Shown: positions 7,884 through 15,822 of the stretch, piece by piece
Layout of the letters: the number at the start of each line of letters is the position of its first letter
Numbering within the stretch: the stretch's first letter is position 1
Assembly: GCA_002408065.1 (NCBI GenBank)
Contig: DHQI01000115.1
Coordinates: 6,941 to 70,940, forward strand
Source of the DNA: Bacteroidales bacterium UBA5342
Lineage (GTDB): Bacteria > Bacteroidota > Bacteroidia > Bacteroidales > UBA5342
Reading direction: 5' to 3'
DNA length: 64,000 bases
Translations under genes and position numbers: made by a program
Notes under the pieces: generated by a model
Told to the model about the DNA's origin: nothing
What the model saw: only the letters and a program-made list of their open reading frames with translations
Databases searched by the model: none

Positions 7884-7969
7884 AATGAAAAGTTAAAAAT
7901 GAAAAGTTAAAAATCGCGTTACAGACATTTTTCATTTTTCATTTTACGTTTTTCATTCTACACGCTTCA
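7884..7969. repeat. Degenerate heptamer repeats between two convergent 3' ends
   Basis: From 7884, heptamers AATGAAA and AGTTAAA alternate twice, followed by AATCGCG. From 7928 the complementary series (TTTTTCA twice, TTTTACG, TTTTTCA, TTCTACA, CGCTTCA) runs into the TRIC stop codon. The arms are inverted relative to each other, so the block can form an AT-rich hairpin between the convergent MBL and TRIC genes. Similar heptamers abut the stop codons of glgB and tdh. Confidence 0.7.
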
Positions 7970-8605
7970 TTCTTCTTCTTCGGCATGTTTAAAAAGCATA
8001 AAGCCGGGCAGATACCATTTCCAATAAATGGAAGCGGTACGAAGACCAAATACCACAAGGAAAGAGATGGAAACGGCTATCTGATCGTTCCATACTTTAC
8101 TGAAAAGTACGCAGAGAATAGCGCCGATAACAGCTGGTGTGATGTAGAATGTGCGCCCCATCACTATGGGTTTGCGGTTAATGACCACATCGCGCAAAAT
8201 ACCACCAAAAACACCGGTAATTACTCCCATTACAATGGCTATGACGGGGTCGTAGCCTTCGCCCAGAACCGATGAGGTGGCAGAGGCCACAAACAAGGCT
8301 AAGCCGAAGCCGTCGAGATAGGCCAGTAATTTGTCCACCCGTTTTATCACCGGATAAAAGTAGAACACAATAACTATAGGTATGATGGGGGCAATGAGGT
8401 AGTTAACATCTTTGATGAAAAATACCGGGCGGTCGAGCAAAACATCGCGTATAGCTCCTCCTCCTGTAGAGGCTATAAGGCCTAATAAGATCACATTAAT
8501 CAGGTCGTTTTTTTCCGGCTTAAGTGCCAATACACCTGTAAAACCATAGACACACATGGCTATGATTTCAATAGAATAAATGTAGTCGTGCGATAAGAAA
8601 TTCAT
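7967..8605 (-). CDS. TRIC-family cation channel-like membrane protein (UPF0126, YadS/YicG type)
   Basis: A 212-residue integral membrane protein with about seven hydrophobic helices. It carries the twofold-repeated family motif: LLGLIASTGGGAIRDVLLDRPVFFI in the first half, and VMGVITGVFGGILRDVVINRKP in the second, each a Gly-rich kink followed by an Arg-Asp-Val segment. Bacterial members are homologues of trimeric intracellular cation channels, probably conducting K+; an older annotation is 'glycine transporter'. It is convergent with the MBL gene. Its stop codon lies inside the heptamer repeat block. Confidence 0.9.
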   Translation of the reverse strand: MNFLSHDYIYSIEIIAMCVYGFTGVLALKPEKNDLINVILLGLIASTGGGAIRDVLLDRPVFFIKDVNYLIAPIIPIVIVFYFYPVIKRVDKLLAYLDGFGLALFVASATSSVLGEGYDPVIAIVMGVITGVFGGILRDVVINRKPIVMGRTFYITPAVIGAILCVLFSKVWNDQIAVSISFLVVFGLRTASIYWKWYLPGFMLFKHAEEEE

Positions 8606-8692
8606 CTCCTTAAAAATTTTCGGCGCGCAAAAATAATATTAAAATTCAGAATGCAAAATAAGAATTTATTCTTGTATTTATAGAAGGAAAAA

Positions 8693-8724
8693 AAAACGGC
8701 AAATCCCGAAAGACTTGCCGTTTT
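8693..8724 (-). terminator. Rho-independent terminator of the SusE/F-like gene
   Basis: AAAACGGCAA (8693-8702) and TTGCCGTTTT (8715-8724) form a perfect 10-bp stem, with A/T tracts on both sides. It lies just downstream of the - strand gene ending at 8746, and the flanking A-tract on the + strand gives a U-tail in that direction. Confidence 0.75.
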
Positions 8725-8745
8725 AAAAAAGGATAATAAAGAATA

Positions 8746-11700
8746 TTATTCTGCTTCTATTATGGTCACGGTTTTGCTATCACCGTTTGTAGCATCTATT
8801 ACAAGGGTAATGATGTATTCGCCTTTTACACTGACACTAATATTATTGTTATTGTCTATAAGGTTAGGGGAGCTATTAGTCAAGTTTATACCAGAATAGC
8901 CAATGTCCCATACATAAGCTTCATTATCCACTTCGCGAAGTTTAAAACCTTGGTTAGCTTCTAGTATAAGGTGCCACACATAAGTATATACGTCTTCTAC
9001 CTTTGTGGGTAAACCATCGGCATTACCACCTGCCCACAGACGGTTGCCCCAACTCCACAGAGGATCGGCCTCTTTATTTGCATTGTCATCACTCACTCCT
9101 GTGCCAACTACATCGCAGGTTTTGGAGCTCCAGTCGGTCAGTGGGTATTCTATTTGTGTTATTACCTCCTCGCTAAAACCTTCACCTAATATCCAGGTCA
9201 ATTTGATTTGGAATTTACCACTTTTTTTGTGTTGTATGTTATATCCGCCAGCATAGAGTTGACCTTCCGGGTCGACTCCTAAGTTAGCGTTCACTTTTAA
9301 ATCATTGTTAAATACGATTTTCCAGCCATTATTGTAACGGTATTTATAATAACCGGTATACATCTCAAGGCTATCAGACATAAAAATCATAGTGTCCAGA
9401 TCAAATGCTGCATTGAGAGGAGTACTCGATGCCCAACCTTCGGGTGTTGCATCGCCAATTATTCCCCAATTAGCTTCAGCTATAGCACAAGTGTTAAGCT
9501 CTGTATCGTACACAATATGGTATAAAGCTGATGTGTCAGCATTAAGGATTGGGGCATTTCCACTCTTAACTGTTCCTTTATAGAGATGGCCTTGTATTTC
9601 ATCCGCGTCTCTATTTTCTAGTGGAACGAAAGCACTGTTTTCGGTGAATACATGTGGTGTGGCTATACCATCCGATACTTGTACTAAATAAATTGGACTG
9701 TCCTTATGAGCGGCTACAAATATTTCCAATAATTCAGCCCGTTCCTCTTGCAATGCTTCATTAATAGCTGTTTGCATTCGGCCCAAAGGCATTACTGTAT
9801 CCAGTGCAGTACCACTACCGTATACATACCATCCGTCTGCTATTGTGTTGGTATTTACATCTGTGGCTGTGATAATAATGGATGTACTGTCTGAGTTGGC
9901 TGCATCAATCGAAAGAGTAATGTTGTATATGCCTGCATAGGTGACGCCAATATCTTTGTTTTCGCCTAAGCTGATAACGTAATCGGAGCTGTCAACTAAG
10001 ACATTGTCAAAGCCTAAATCGGCACTCTGCTGAGTTGTATCCAGTCCATAAGATCTTAGTTTAAAGCCTTCGTTAGCATTGAGCCTTACATCAGTCCAGG
10101 TGTAAGTATACAGATCATCTGTTTTGTCTGAATAGAATTTGCCATCGGCCCATAGGCGTTGTCCCCAGTTCCATAGCGGATCGGGATAGCTGTTTTTATT
10201 CAAGTCACTTATCCCGTTGCCTACAGCATCCCATGAATACGCGCTCCAATCTTTGAAAACAACATGTCCTAAAGCTGTCATATTAGCCATAAAACCACTG
10301 CCAAGAGTCCATTGTAGTTCAATGGCATAAGTTCCGGTATTTTCTTGGGCAATATTGTCACCACCTGAGATCAGCATATCGTTGCTACCGCCTAGGTTAG
10401 CAAACGCTGAAATGTCTACTTCATTATTGTCTTCGTAATGTAGATAGATTCTCCAGCCATCGTTGTAACGGTATTTATATTCATTCCCTGCTGTAAGTGA
10501 GACACTGTCCAGCCAGAAGGATACCGTATCACGTTGATAATTGATATTCATGGGGATGTTTTGGCTCCATCCCTTTTCTGTAGCACTACCTATAATGCCC
10601 CATTCTGTTTTAGCTATCGCAACTTGCATGTTTTTAGGATACAAAACGATATGATAAAGGCCGGTACGGGTACAGGTGAAAGAGCGATCTGTCATTATGC
10701 TGCCCTTGTAGAGCATTCCTTGTGGTTCGGAATATATCAAATCGTCAGATGTAATTAAGCCAAAGTCATCGCCGGGGCCAAAGTGCATATTTTCTTCGGC
10801 CAGTCCGGCTAAGAAGAATTGTTCGGCAGAATCGAGGGTGATGTATAGCTCGAACAAATCAGCTTCACCATCGATGTTGTACTCACTGTTAATAGCCAGC
10901 ATTTTATTGCTGTTGTTAGGCTGCAAATCTTGGTCATTTCCTCTGATCAGATGCCATTGAGTGATGTTGTTTGCCGGATTTTCTACTTTAGTAATGTAAA
11001 CACTCATACTGTCTTTGTGATTGGCAAATATTTCTAAGGTGATATTGTATATGCCTTTTTCTCTGGCTATTATAGTATTTTCATCTTCGTTGCCATAGAT
11101 TCTGTCAGAGCTAAGACTTAGGTTAAGAGCATTATTGCCGGCTTCGTGACCATAAGAGCCATCTTGGTACATATGTCGGAGTTTAAAACCAGCTTCGCTT
11201 TCAAGTACCACCTTGGTCCAAGAGTAGAGGTATGTTTCTTCATTTTTACTAGGCAAACCATTCATGTCGGCCCATAATTGATTACCCCAATTCCAGACAT
11301 TGTCCTGTGAAGCATTTTTGTTCTCTGCACTTACGCCATCGCCTACAATATCCCAGGCTTGTCCGGACCAATCGGTAGGAGGAAGTTCCCCGGTTTTGCT
11401 CATGGTAGCCTTATAACCTTCACCTAAAATCCATTGTAGTTTGACGTCGTAAATTCCGGCTTCGCTAAGCGTTATATTGTTGCCTCCGGGTTCTAAGGAT
11501 GTCATGTCTCCTCCAAGATTGGTGTTGACAGCGTATGGTGAATAAGCGTTTTGAATAAAAACTTTCCATCCATTACCATATCTGAATTTAAAGTCATTGG
11601 GTGTAAGAGGGAGATCTTTGTATGTGAAATTTATAGTGTCAGGATGGTATTCATAGTTTAACGGGGTGCTTGTAGTCCACAATTCCGGAGTGGCAGAGCC

Positions 11701-12252
11701 TATGATGCCCCAGTTAGCCTGGGCTACTATGCAGGTGCCAAAGTCGGTATCTATAATGATGTGGTAGAGTCCGGATGTAGGTACCGTAAAAGGTGTTTCA
11801 TCGGGTAAGAAAGCGCCTTTAGCGATCCATTCTTGTGGTTCTTGCTTATCGCGTATTTCGCTGGAATATTCGGTGAAGTTATCGGCTGGTCCAAAGGTGT
11901 AAGCCTTACTGTTTTTGACTTGAATAATGCTAAAACCGGCAGATGCCTGTAATGCTACATATATCTCCTGGGTTTCGGGTCTGAGAGCATTCATCATAGC
12001 TTCATTTGGAGCACTTTGCATTCGTCCTTCTGCTTTGAGTTCGGTAAGGGCTTCACCACCTACTATATACCAGCCATCGGCTACATCAACGCGTGGTGTG
12101 CTGTCTACTTCAAAGATAATGCTGTCTATTTCGCTGGTTAGGTATTCCATAGCGGGTTTGTCGTCTGAAAAGATAACAATCTTCCAGTCCTGCGCCATCA
12201 GGGAGCTTATTCCCCAGAGCGCAATTATTAATAGGGTAAAAATTCGTTTCAT
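8746..12252 (-). CDS. Large secreted protein with three SusE/SusF-like repeat units
   Basis: A 1168-residue protein with signal peptide MKRIFTLLIIALWGISSLMA cleaved before QDWK. After it, one unit of about 370 residues is repeated three times (about 59-427, 428-805 and 806-1168). Each unit has a lead strand set (DGWYxxG ... LGRMQ in units 1 and 3), then GLYHIxxDT, the motif WGIIGxATPxxW, a KxRYxNGWK strand pair, a LGEGF/LGSGF strand, then DWSxxxxDxVGxGVS and LEAxxGFKLR. The GIIGxATPxGW pattern is that of the starch-binding SusE/SusF outer-membrane modules, rich in tryptophans for glycan stacking. No T9SS tail, no Cys lipobox and no SusC/D neighbour is present. A glycan-binding surface role is inferred. 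It sits 6 nt downstream of the T9SS gene at 12259. Confidence 0.7.
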   Translation of the reverse strand: MKRIFTLLIIALWGISSLMAQDWKIVIFSDDKPAMEYLTSEIDSIIFEVDSTPRVDVADGWYIVGGEALTELKAEGRMQSAPNEAMMNALRPETQEIYVALQASAGFSIIQVKNSKAYTFGPADNFTEYSSEIRDKQEPQEWIAKGAFLPDETPFTVPTSGLYHIIIDTDFGTCIVAQANWGIIGSATPELWTTSTPLNYEYHPDTINFTYKDLPLTPNDFKFRYGNGWKVFIQNAYSPYAVNTNLGGDMTSLEPGGNNITLSEAGIYDVKLQWILGEGYKATMSKTGELPPTDWSGQAWDIVGDGVSAENKNASQDNVWNWGNQLWADMNGLPSKNEETYLYSWTKVVLESEAGFKLRHMYQDGSYGHEAGNNALNLSLSSDRIYGNEDENTIIAREKGIYNITLEIFANHKDSMSVYITKVENPANNITQWHLIRGNDQDLQPNNSNKMLAINSEYNIDGEADLFELYITLDSAEQFFLAGLAEENMHFGPGDDFGLITSDDLIYSEPQGMLYKGSIMTDRSFTCTRTGLYHIVLYPKNMQVAIAKTEWGIIGSATEKGWSQNIPMNINYQRDTVSFWLDSVSLTAGNEYKYRYNDGWRIYLHYEDNNEVDISAFANLGGSNDMLISGGDNIAQENTGTYAIELQWTLGSGFMANMTALGHVVFKDWSAYSWDAVGNGISDLNKNSYPDPLWNWGQRLWADGKFYSDKTDDLYTYTWTDVRLNANEGFKLRSYGLDTTQQSADLGFDNVLVDSSDYVISLGENKDIGVTYAGIYNITLSIDAANSDSTSIIITATDVNTNTIADGWYVYGSGTALDTVMPLGRMQTAINEALQEERAELLEIFVAAHKDSPIYLVQVSDGIATPHVFTENSAFVPLENRDADEIQGHLYKGTVKSGNAPILNADTSALYHIVYDTELNTCAIAEANWGIIGDATPEGWASSTPLNAAFDLDTMIFMSDSLEMYTGYYKYRYNNGWKIVFNNDLKVNANLGVDPEGQLYAGGYNIQHKKSGKFQIKLTWILGEGFSEEVITQIEYPLTDWSSKTCDVVGTGVSDDNANKEADPLWSWGNRLWAGGNADGLPTKVEDVYTYVWHLILEANQGFKLREVDNEAYVWDIGYSGINLTNSSPNLIDNNNNISVSVKGEYIITLVIDATNGDSKTVTIIEAE

Positions 12253-12258
12253 AACGCT

Positions 12259-12747
12259 TTATTGTTTGATGAAGATTTTGGTGTTTGTTTGGTGTTCAAT
12301 CTCAATCTGGATGAGGTAGATGCCGCTGTTAAGTTTTGAGACATCTACTTTTTCTTGGTGTAGTTTTCCCCGGTGCTCTAACAGTATTTCGCCTTGCAGG
12401 CTAATAATGGATATATTGATGGGCGAGTCGCTGTTGATTTTAAACTGAAGGAAGTCTTTTACGGGGTTAGGGAAGAGGCTGACTTCATTGTTGTTTTGCT
12501 TTTGTTTGTCGATTCCGGTGGTTGATTTTTCGCCAAAAGCAAGTTTCTGAATGTCAGTAATGGAATAGGTGAGAACTGTTCCATCGTTGAGGTGTAAACT
12601 AAATTCATCTTCGTCGAAGGTGATTTTGTGCAGCTCTGATAAAGCAAAATCAGCTTTATCATCAGTTTGCTCCACTTTAAGGGCTTGCTGAGCAGTAAGC
12701 GAAGTAAGAGCAAAAACGGCCAGTAATAGTAACAGAATTTGTTTCAT
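12259..12747 (-). CDS. Small secreted protein with T9SS type A sorting domain
   Basis: A 162-residue protein with signal peptide MKQILLLLLAVFALTSLTAQ. A short region of about 55 residues contains LSELHKITFDEDEFSLHLND and SITDIQKLAFG, a pattern frequently found just before T9SS tails. The sorting domain proper starts at SLFPNPVKDFLQFK (about residue 90) and ends with SGIYLIQIEIEH and KIFIKQ. It should be exported by the Sec system and then the type IX system. Its start of transcription would also serve the large repeat protein directly downstream. There is no enzymatic domain; it may be an anchor or adaptor for that neighbour (inference). Confidence 0.8.
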   Translation of the reverse strand: MKQILLLLLAVFALTSLTAQQALKVEQTDDKADFALSELHKITFDEDEFSLHLNDGTVLTYSITDIQKLAFGEKSTTGIDKQKQNNNEVSLFPNPVKDFLQFKINSDSPINISIISLQGEILLEHRGKLHQEKVDVSKLNSGIYLIQIEIEHQTNTKIFIKQ

Positions 12748-12922
12748 AGGGTAAGGTATTAAGAATAATTATTCTTGAAAAGAGACTAACAAAATTAGCC
12801 CATAATTATTACAACGTCTATAGTGGAAAGGTAATTAGTTATCCTGACCTGGGATGAATAGTGTAAAAAGAACAACCAAAGATAACGGTCAGAATATTAA
12901 TTGGATAAGATATTTTTTGGGC

Positions 12923-13348
12923 TTAAACCCAGTATTGCAAAAGGGTACCGTATATGGCAAACATCAGCAATTGGTATCCGCCCTGAATCAGGAACTGAGC
13001 CCATTTAATATCCTTGCTTTTATTCGTCCACATAATGGCGCCGGCCAAAGTAGGTATGATGAAAGCAGCCCATATCCAGAGCGCCCGTTCTACGCCACCT
13101 ACCAGTTGGGTGTCGGCTATTAAATGGGCAAGAACCAGTACCTGAAAAAGTGTAAGGGTAAATTGAATGCCATAGAGAGGTCCGGCCGATTTTTTCATTT
13201 TAGCAAGGGCTTCTTGATCGCTCTCATCAAAATAAATTATTTGCATCCATTTTTTGCCGAAAAGAGGTCCGTACCATAGTGCTCCGGCTATCATTGATAG
13301 CACTGCACCTGCTATTATTGCCCAGTAATTTATAGTGATTGTTTCCAT
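12923..13348 (-). CDS. DUF1761 membrane protein
   Basis: A 141-residue protein with four predicted transmembrane helices (about 7-25, 55-75, 88-106 and 118-138). It shows the DUF1761 signature: AGALWYGPLFGKKWM in the first helix-loop region, and a GAIMWTNKSKD segment followed by an amphipathic last helix ending IYGTLLQYWV. Function is unknown. The region on its right holds no other intact gene. Confidence 0.85.
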   Translation of the reverse strand: METITINYWAIIAGAVLSMIAGALWYGPLFGKKWMQIIYFDESDQEALAKMKKSAGPLYGIQFTLTLFQVLVLAHLIADTQLVGGVERALWIWAAFIIPTLAGAIMWTNKSKDIKWAQFLIQGGYQLLMFAIYGTLLQYWV

Positions 13349-13413
13349 AATGTTGAAATTGGCACTTCGGCTACGTTCAGTGACCGAAATTTGAAATTAG
13401 AGTTGTTTGTTGT

Positions 13414-13593
13414 TTAATGCTGTTGGTCTATAAATTTTAATGCTGCTTTGAATCCTTCTGTCCATATCATACGTTCATAGCTGTTGTCTTACAAGGAAAT
13501 CTAGAGTTGAGTTTTGCGTGTGTTTTCAGAGCTTTGCGCTATAGCTAATAGGCTAATAACTCCAAGGCAAAGGGATATGATAAATTTCTTCAT
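13414..13593 (-). pseudogene. Possible decayed small secreted protein ORF
   Basis: On the - strand an ATG at 13593 opens a perfect-looking signal peptide (MKKFIISLCLGVISLLAIAQ), continues for 10 residues and stops at TAG (13501-13503). In the same frame, after one more stop (TAA), a protein-like stretch resumes (DNSYERMIWTEGFKAALKF) and ends at TAA 13414-13416. Either it is a 30-residue secreted peptide followed by chance coding-like DNA, or a gene of about 55 codons broken by two in-frame stops. The rest of the 504-nt gap 13349-13852 holds only the promoter for the gene at 13853. Confidence 0.35.
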
Positions 13594-13767
13594 AGTAGCA
13601 TAACAACTCTTGCGCTACTATGTTTTGTGCAATGCTTTTATTTCATTAGAAATAGGGAGTAGGCTGTAAGTATGTAGAGGGTAATAGAGAAGCATACACT
13701 TTTTTAACTGCCCCATCTATTGATGTGGGAGAATAGGGGAGGATGCCGAATTTATTGTATGTAAGTT

Positions 13768-13797
13768 TTTGTTTTTAAGATTGTTTGTTTAATTTTG
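13768..13797 (+). promoter_or_regulatory. Bacteroidota-type promoter for the Gly-rich CxxC gene
   Basis: TTTG (13768-13771) and TAATTTTG (13790-13797) match the -33 TTTG and -7 TAnnTTTG boxes of the Bacteroidota primary sigma factor with an 18-nt spacer. The predicted start of transcription is near 13803, 50 nt before the ATG at 13853. Confidence 0.55.
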
Positions 13798-13852
13798 TGG
13801 GAAGCGTTTTTTTATAATGAGAGATGCTTGCTAAACTTGGAATATTGTACTT

Positions 13853-14068
13853 ATGGAAACAAAAAAAAGAGCAGGAAAAGGATTGGGAACAGGTGGAGGA
13901 AGAGGACGCAATAAAGGTGGCAGTTGTGGCCCCGGCGGTTATTGTGTTTGTGCCAAATGTGGTGCGAAATTACCTCATCAGCAAGGGGTGAAATGTACCA
14001 CATTGAAATGCCCGGAATGTGGCAAAACAATGGTAAGAGAAGAGTTGTTGCAGAAGAAAAACAAGTAA
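13853..14068 (+). CDS. Small Gly-rich protein with two CxxC pairs (zinc-ribbon-like)
   Basis: A 71-residue protein. The first third is basic and Gly-rich (GKGLGTGGGRGRNKGGS). The remainder is cysteine-rich: CGPGGYCVCAKCGAKL, then KCTTLKCPECGKTM. Two CxxC knuckles (CAKC and CPEC) about 20 residues apart suggest a zinc ribbon or an iron-sulfur site. Its stop is followed after a single nucleotide by the start of a radical SAM gene, so the two are co-translated. The glycine-rich head recalls the DUF5320 protein at 207. Function is unknown. A maturation partner of the radical SAM enzyme or of the NifX/MinD cluster is a context-based guess. Confidence 0.65.
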   Translation: METKKRAGKGLGTGGGRGRNKGGSCGPGGYCVCAKCGAKLPHQQGVKCTTLKCPECGKTMVREELLQKKNK

Positions 14069-14069
14069 G

Positions 14070-15008
14070 ATGTATAAGTATTTATTCGGACCTGTGCCAT
14101 CACGGAGGTTAGGCATGTCTTTAGGCGTCGATTTGGTGCCTAAAAAAGTATGCTCATTAGATTGTGTGTATTGTGAGGTAGGTAAGACGACCAAACTAAC
14201 TGTTGAAAAAAAAGAATATATCCTGGCAGAGAAAATCAAAGAAGAACTGAAGCATTATTTTAGTCATAACCCTGACCCGGATTATATAACTTTTTCGGGT
14301 TCGGGAGAACCCACTTTAAATGCGTGTATTGGTGAGATATTACAGTTTATAAAGCAGGAAAAACCCCATGTTTCAACGGCTTTACTGACAAATGGTACGC
14401 TTTTGTATGATCCTGAAGTGAGGGAAGCAATAATGGATGCCGATGTGGTGCTTCCTTCGTTGGATGCTGCCTCGGAGCATGTTTTTCGCAAAATAAACAG
14501 GCCTGCTAATGATTTAAAAGTAGAGCAGTGCATTCAGGGTTTGATTGATTTCAGGAAAGATTTTAAAGGAAAACTCTGGCTTGAAGTTTTTATCTTGCCC
14601 GGTTATAATGATTCAGTTGAAGAATTAAATGCATTGAAACAAGCTATTTTGGAAATAAATCCTGATTCTGTGCAAATCAATACTTTAGACCGTCCGGGTA
14701 CGGTGTCTGATCTGCGTGGTGCTACTCATATGGAATTACAACGCGTTATCGACTTATGGCAGTTAAACCGTGTCGAAATAATATGTTCTTCGCAACAGCG
14801 TAAAGACATACAATCATTTAGGAGCGATGTAGAAACGGCTATTCTCGGGACGATATCACGAAGGCCTTGTACTCTTAATGACTTGACAAACATATTGGGT
14901 CTTCATGTCAATGAAATCAATAAGTATTTAGACGTTTTGGAAGCAGATGAAAAAATAACTACAGAAGAACAAGCCAGAGGTGTATTTTACCGCATAAAGG
15001 AAGCTTAG
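14070..15008 (+). CDS. Radical SAM protein (COG0731-like) with C-terminal winged-helix-like domain
   Basis: A 312-residue enzyme. It begins YLFGPVPSRRLGMSLGVDLVP, then has the SAM-cluster motif KVCSLDCVYCEVG, a C-x5-C-x2-C spacing at about residues 29-38 that differs slightly from the canonical C-x3-C-x2-C, as usual for this subgroup. TFSGSGEPTLN (the GGE-like SAM-binding motif) lies near residue 75, followed by the rest of a TIM-barrel. The last 75 residues form a small DNA-binding-like helical domain (RRPCTLNDLTNILGLHVNE). The reaction is unknown; relatives resemble wyosine-type tRNA enzymes in the SAM core only. It is co-transcribed with the Cys-rich protein at 13853. Confidence 0.85.
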   Translation: MYKYLFGPVPSRRLGMSLGVDLVPKKVCSLDCVYCEVGKTTKLTVEKKEYILAEKIKEELKHYFSHNPDPDYITFSGSGEPTLNACIGEILQFIKQEKPHVSTALLTNGTLLYDPEVREAIMDADVVLPSLDAASEHVFRKINRPANDLKVEQCIQGLIDFRKDFKGKLWLEVFILPGYNDSVEELNALKQAILEINPDSVQINTLDRPGTVSDLRGATHMELQRVIDLWQLNRVEIICSSQQRKDIQSFRSDVETAILGTISRRPCTLNDLTNILGLHVNEINKYLDVLEADEKITTEEQARGVFYRIKEA

Positions 15009-15065
15009 AGAAGTATTTTGTCTTGATAAGACTTCCTGTAAGGTCTTTGCTTATGATAATTGTGT

Positions 15066-15467
15066 TTATAAGTCGGTCATTAATTCGTAAAAGCTCTGAG
15101 GAATTCTGCTAATGCGTTTTGTCTTGAAGTTTAGCAGGCACCATTGGGTGAGAGCATTCATACACATTTTCCCGGTGGTGAGGTTGGTGATAATGACGCG
15201 ACGCCAAGAGTAAACGCCTTCAAACTTTTCTACATAAGTCTTGATTTCCAGTTCGTGTCCTTCGAGGGCAGAGGCTTTATAGGTAATGTTGTGGTTTATC
15301 ACAACCCAGAAATATTCTTTGTCGTAGCCATGAGGTTTGACCAGATGAAACCAATGTGCTTTTGAAATCTCTTGTACCCACTCCACATATTTGATGTTAT
15401 TCATGTGTTGGTTTTCATCAATGTCGGATGGCTGAACGGTGTAGTTTTCGGTGTATGTGATTGGCAT
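15066..15467 (-). CDS. Acyl-ACP/acyl-CoA thioesterase-like hotdog protein
   Basis: A 133-residue hotdog-fold protein. TENYTVQPSDIDENQHMNNIKYVEWVQE at the N terminus has the N-x-H-M-N-N motif of acyl-ACP thioesterases and related 4HBT proteins, with the central helix EISKAHWFHL after it and the strand INHNITYKASALEGHELEI next. Length and order fit a stand-alone thioesterase. It is convergent with the radical SAM gene. The substrate is unknown. Confidence 0.8.
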   Translation of the reverse strand: MPITYTENYTVQPSDIDENQHMNNIKYVEWVQEISKAHWFHLVKPHGYDKEYFWVVINHNITYKASALEGHELEIKTYVEKFEGVYSWRRVIITNLTTGKMCMNALTQWCLLNFKTKRISRIPQSFYELMTDL

Positions 15468-15541
15468 AGCCTTAGTGATTAGTTATGTGTTAAGGTTTGT
15501 AGTAAGATTTGGTGCGAAATTATAAAAAAATAGACCAAAAA

Positions 15542-15580
15542 ACGGAAAGTCATAAAGTTTCTAACTTCATAACTTTCCGT
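15542..15580 (-). terminator. Hairpin terminator on the - strand
   Basis: ACGGAAAGT (15542-15550) pairs with ACTTTCCGT (15572-15580). A symmetric internal loop separates this from an inner AAGTT/AACTT stem. On the - strand it is followed by two T-tracts. It lies about 240 nt past the YitT gene and before the thioesterase promoter region. Confidence 0.55.
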
Positions 15581-15770
15581 TTATATCTCTTACTTAGAGA
15601 GAAATCAGCTGAATATTAAAGTGCTTGAAAAGATAAAATACAAGGACGATGAAACATACTGTGCCAAGTTCTGCCAAAATCAATGAAGAATTATATCGTA
15701 TAAATTCAATACCAACTTGGGTATCTTAATGCGCAAAATAGGAAAGAGGGGATGAGATATGATTTTTTTC

Positions 15771-15809
15771 CTCAGCGTATCTCTGCTCCTCAGCGAATCT
15801 CTGCGATAC
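15771..15809. repeat. CTCTGCG-type direct repeat
   Basis: Two near-identical 17-mers (CCTCAGCGTATCTCTGC and CCTCAGCGAATCTCTGC) lie in tandem, one mismatch apart, and are followed by GATAC. The reverse complement shares the exact 12-mer GTATCGCAGAGA with the spacer at 44910. The rest of the 355-nt gap 15468-15822 holds only the hairpin at 15542. Confidence 0.6.
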
Positions 15810-15822
15810 TATGTGCCAGAGC

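Noticed and set aside
7985..8275. 96-codon + strand frame within the TRIC gene
   Set aside because: It lies fully antisense to a clear membrane-protein family member and its product has no recognisable features.
12854..13123. 89-codon + strand frame overlapping the DUF1761 gene
   Set aside because: Most of it is antisense to DUF1761, and no promoter or family match supports it.
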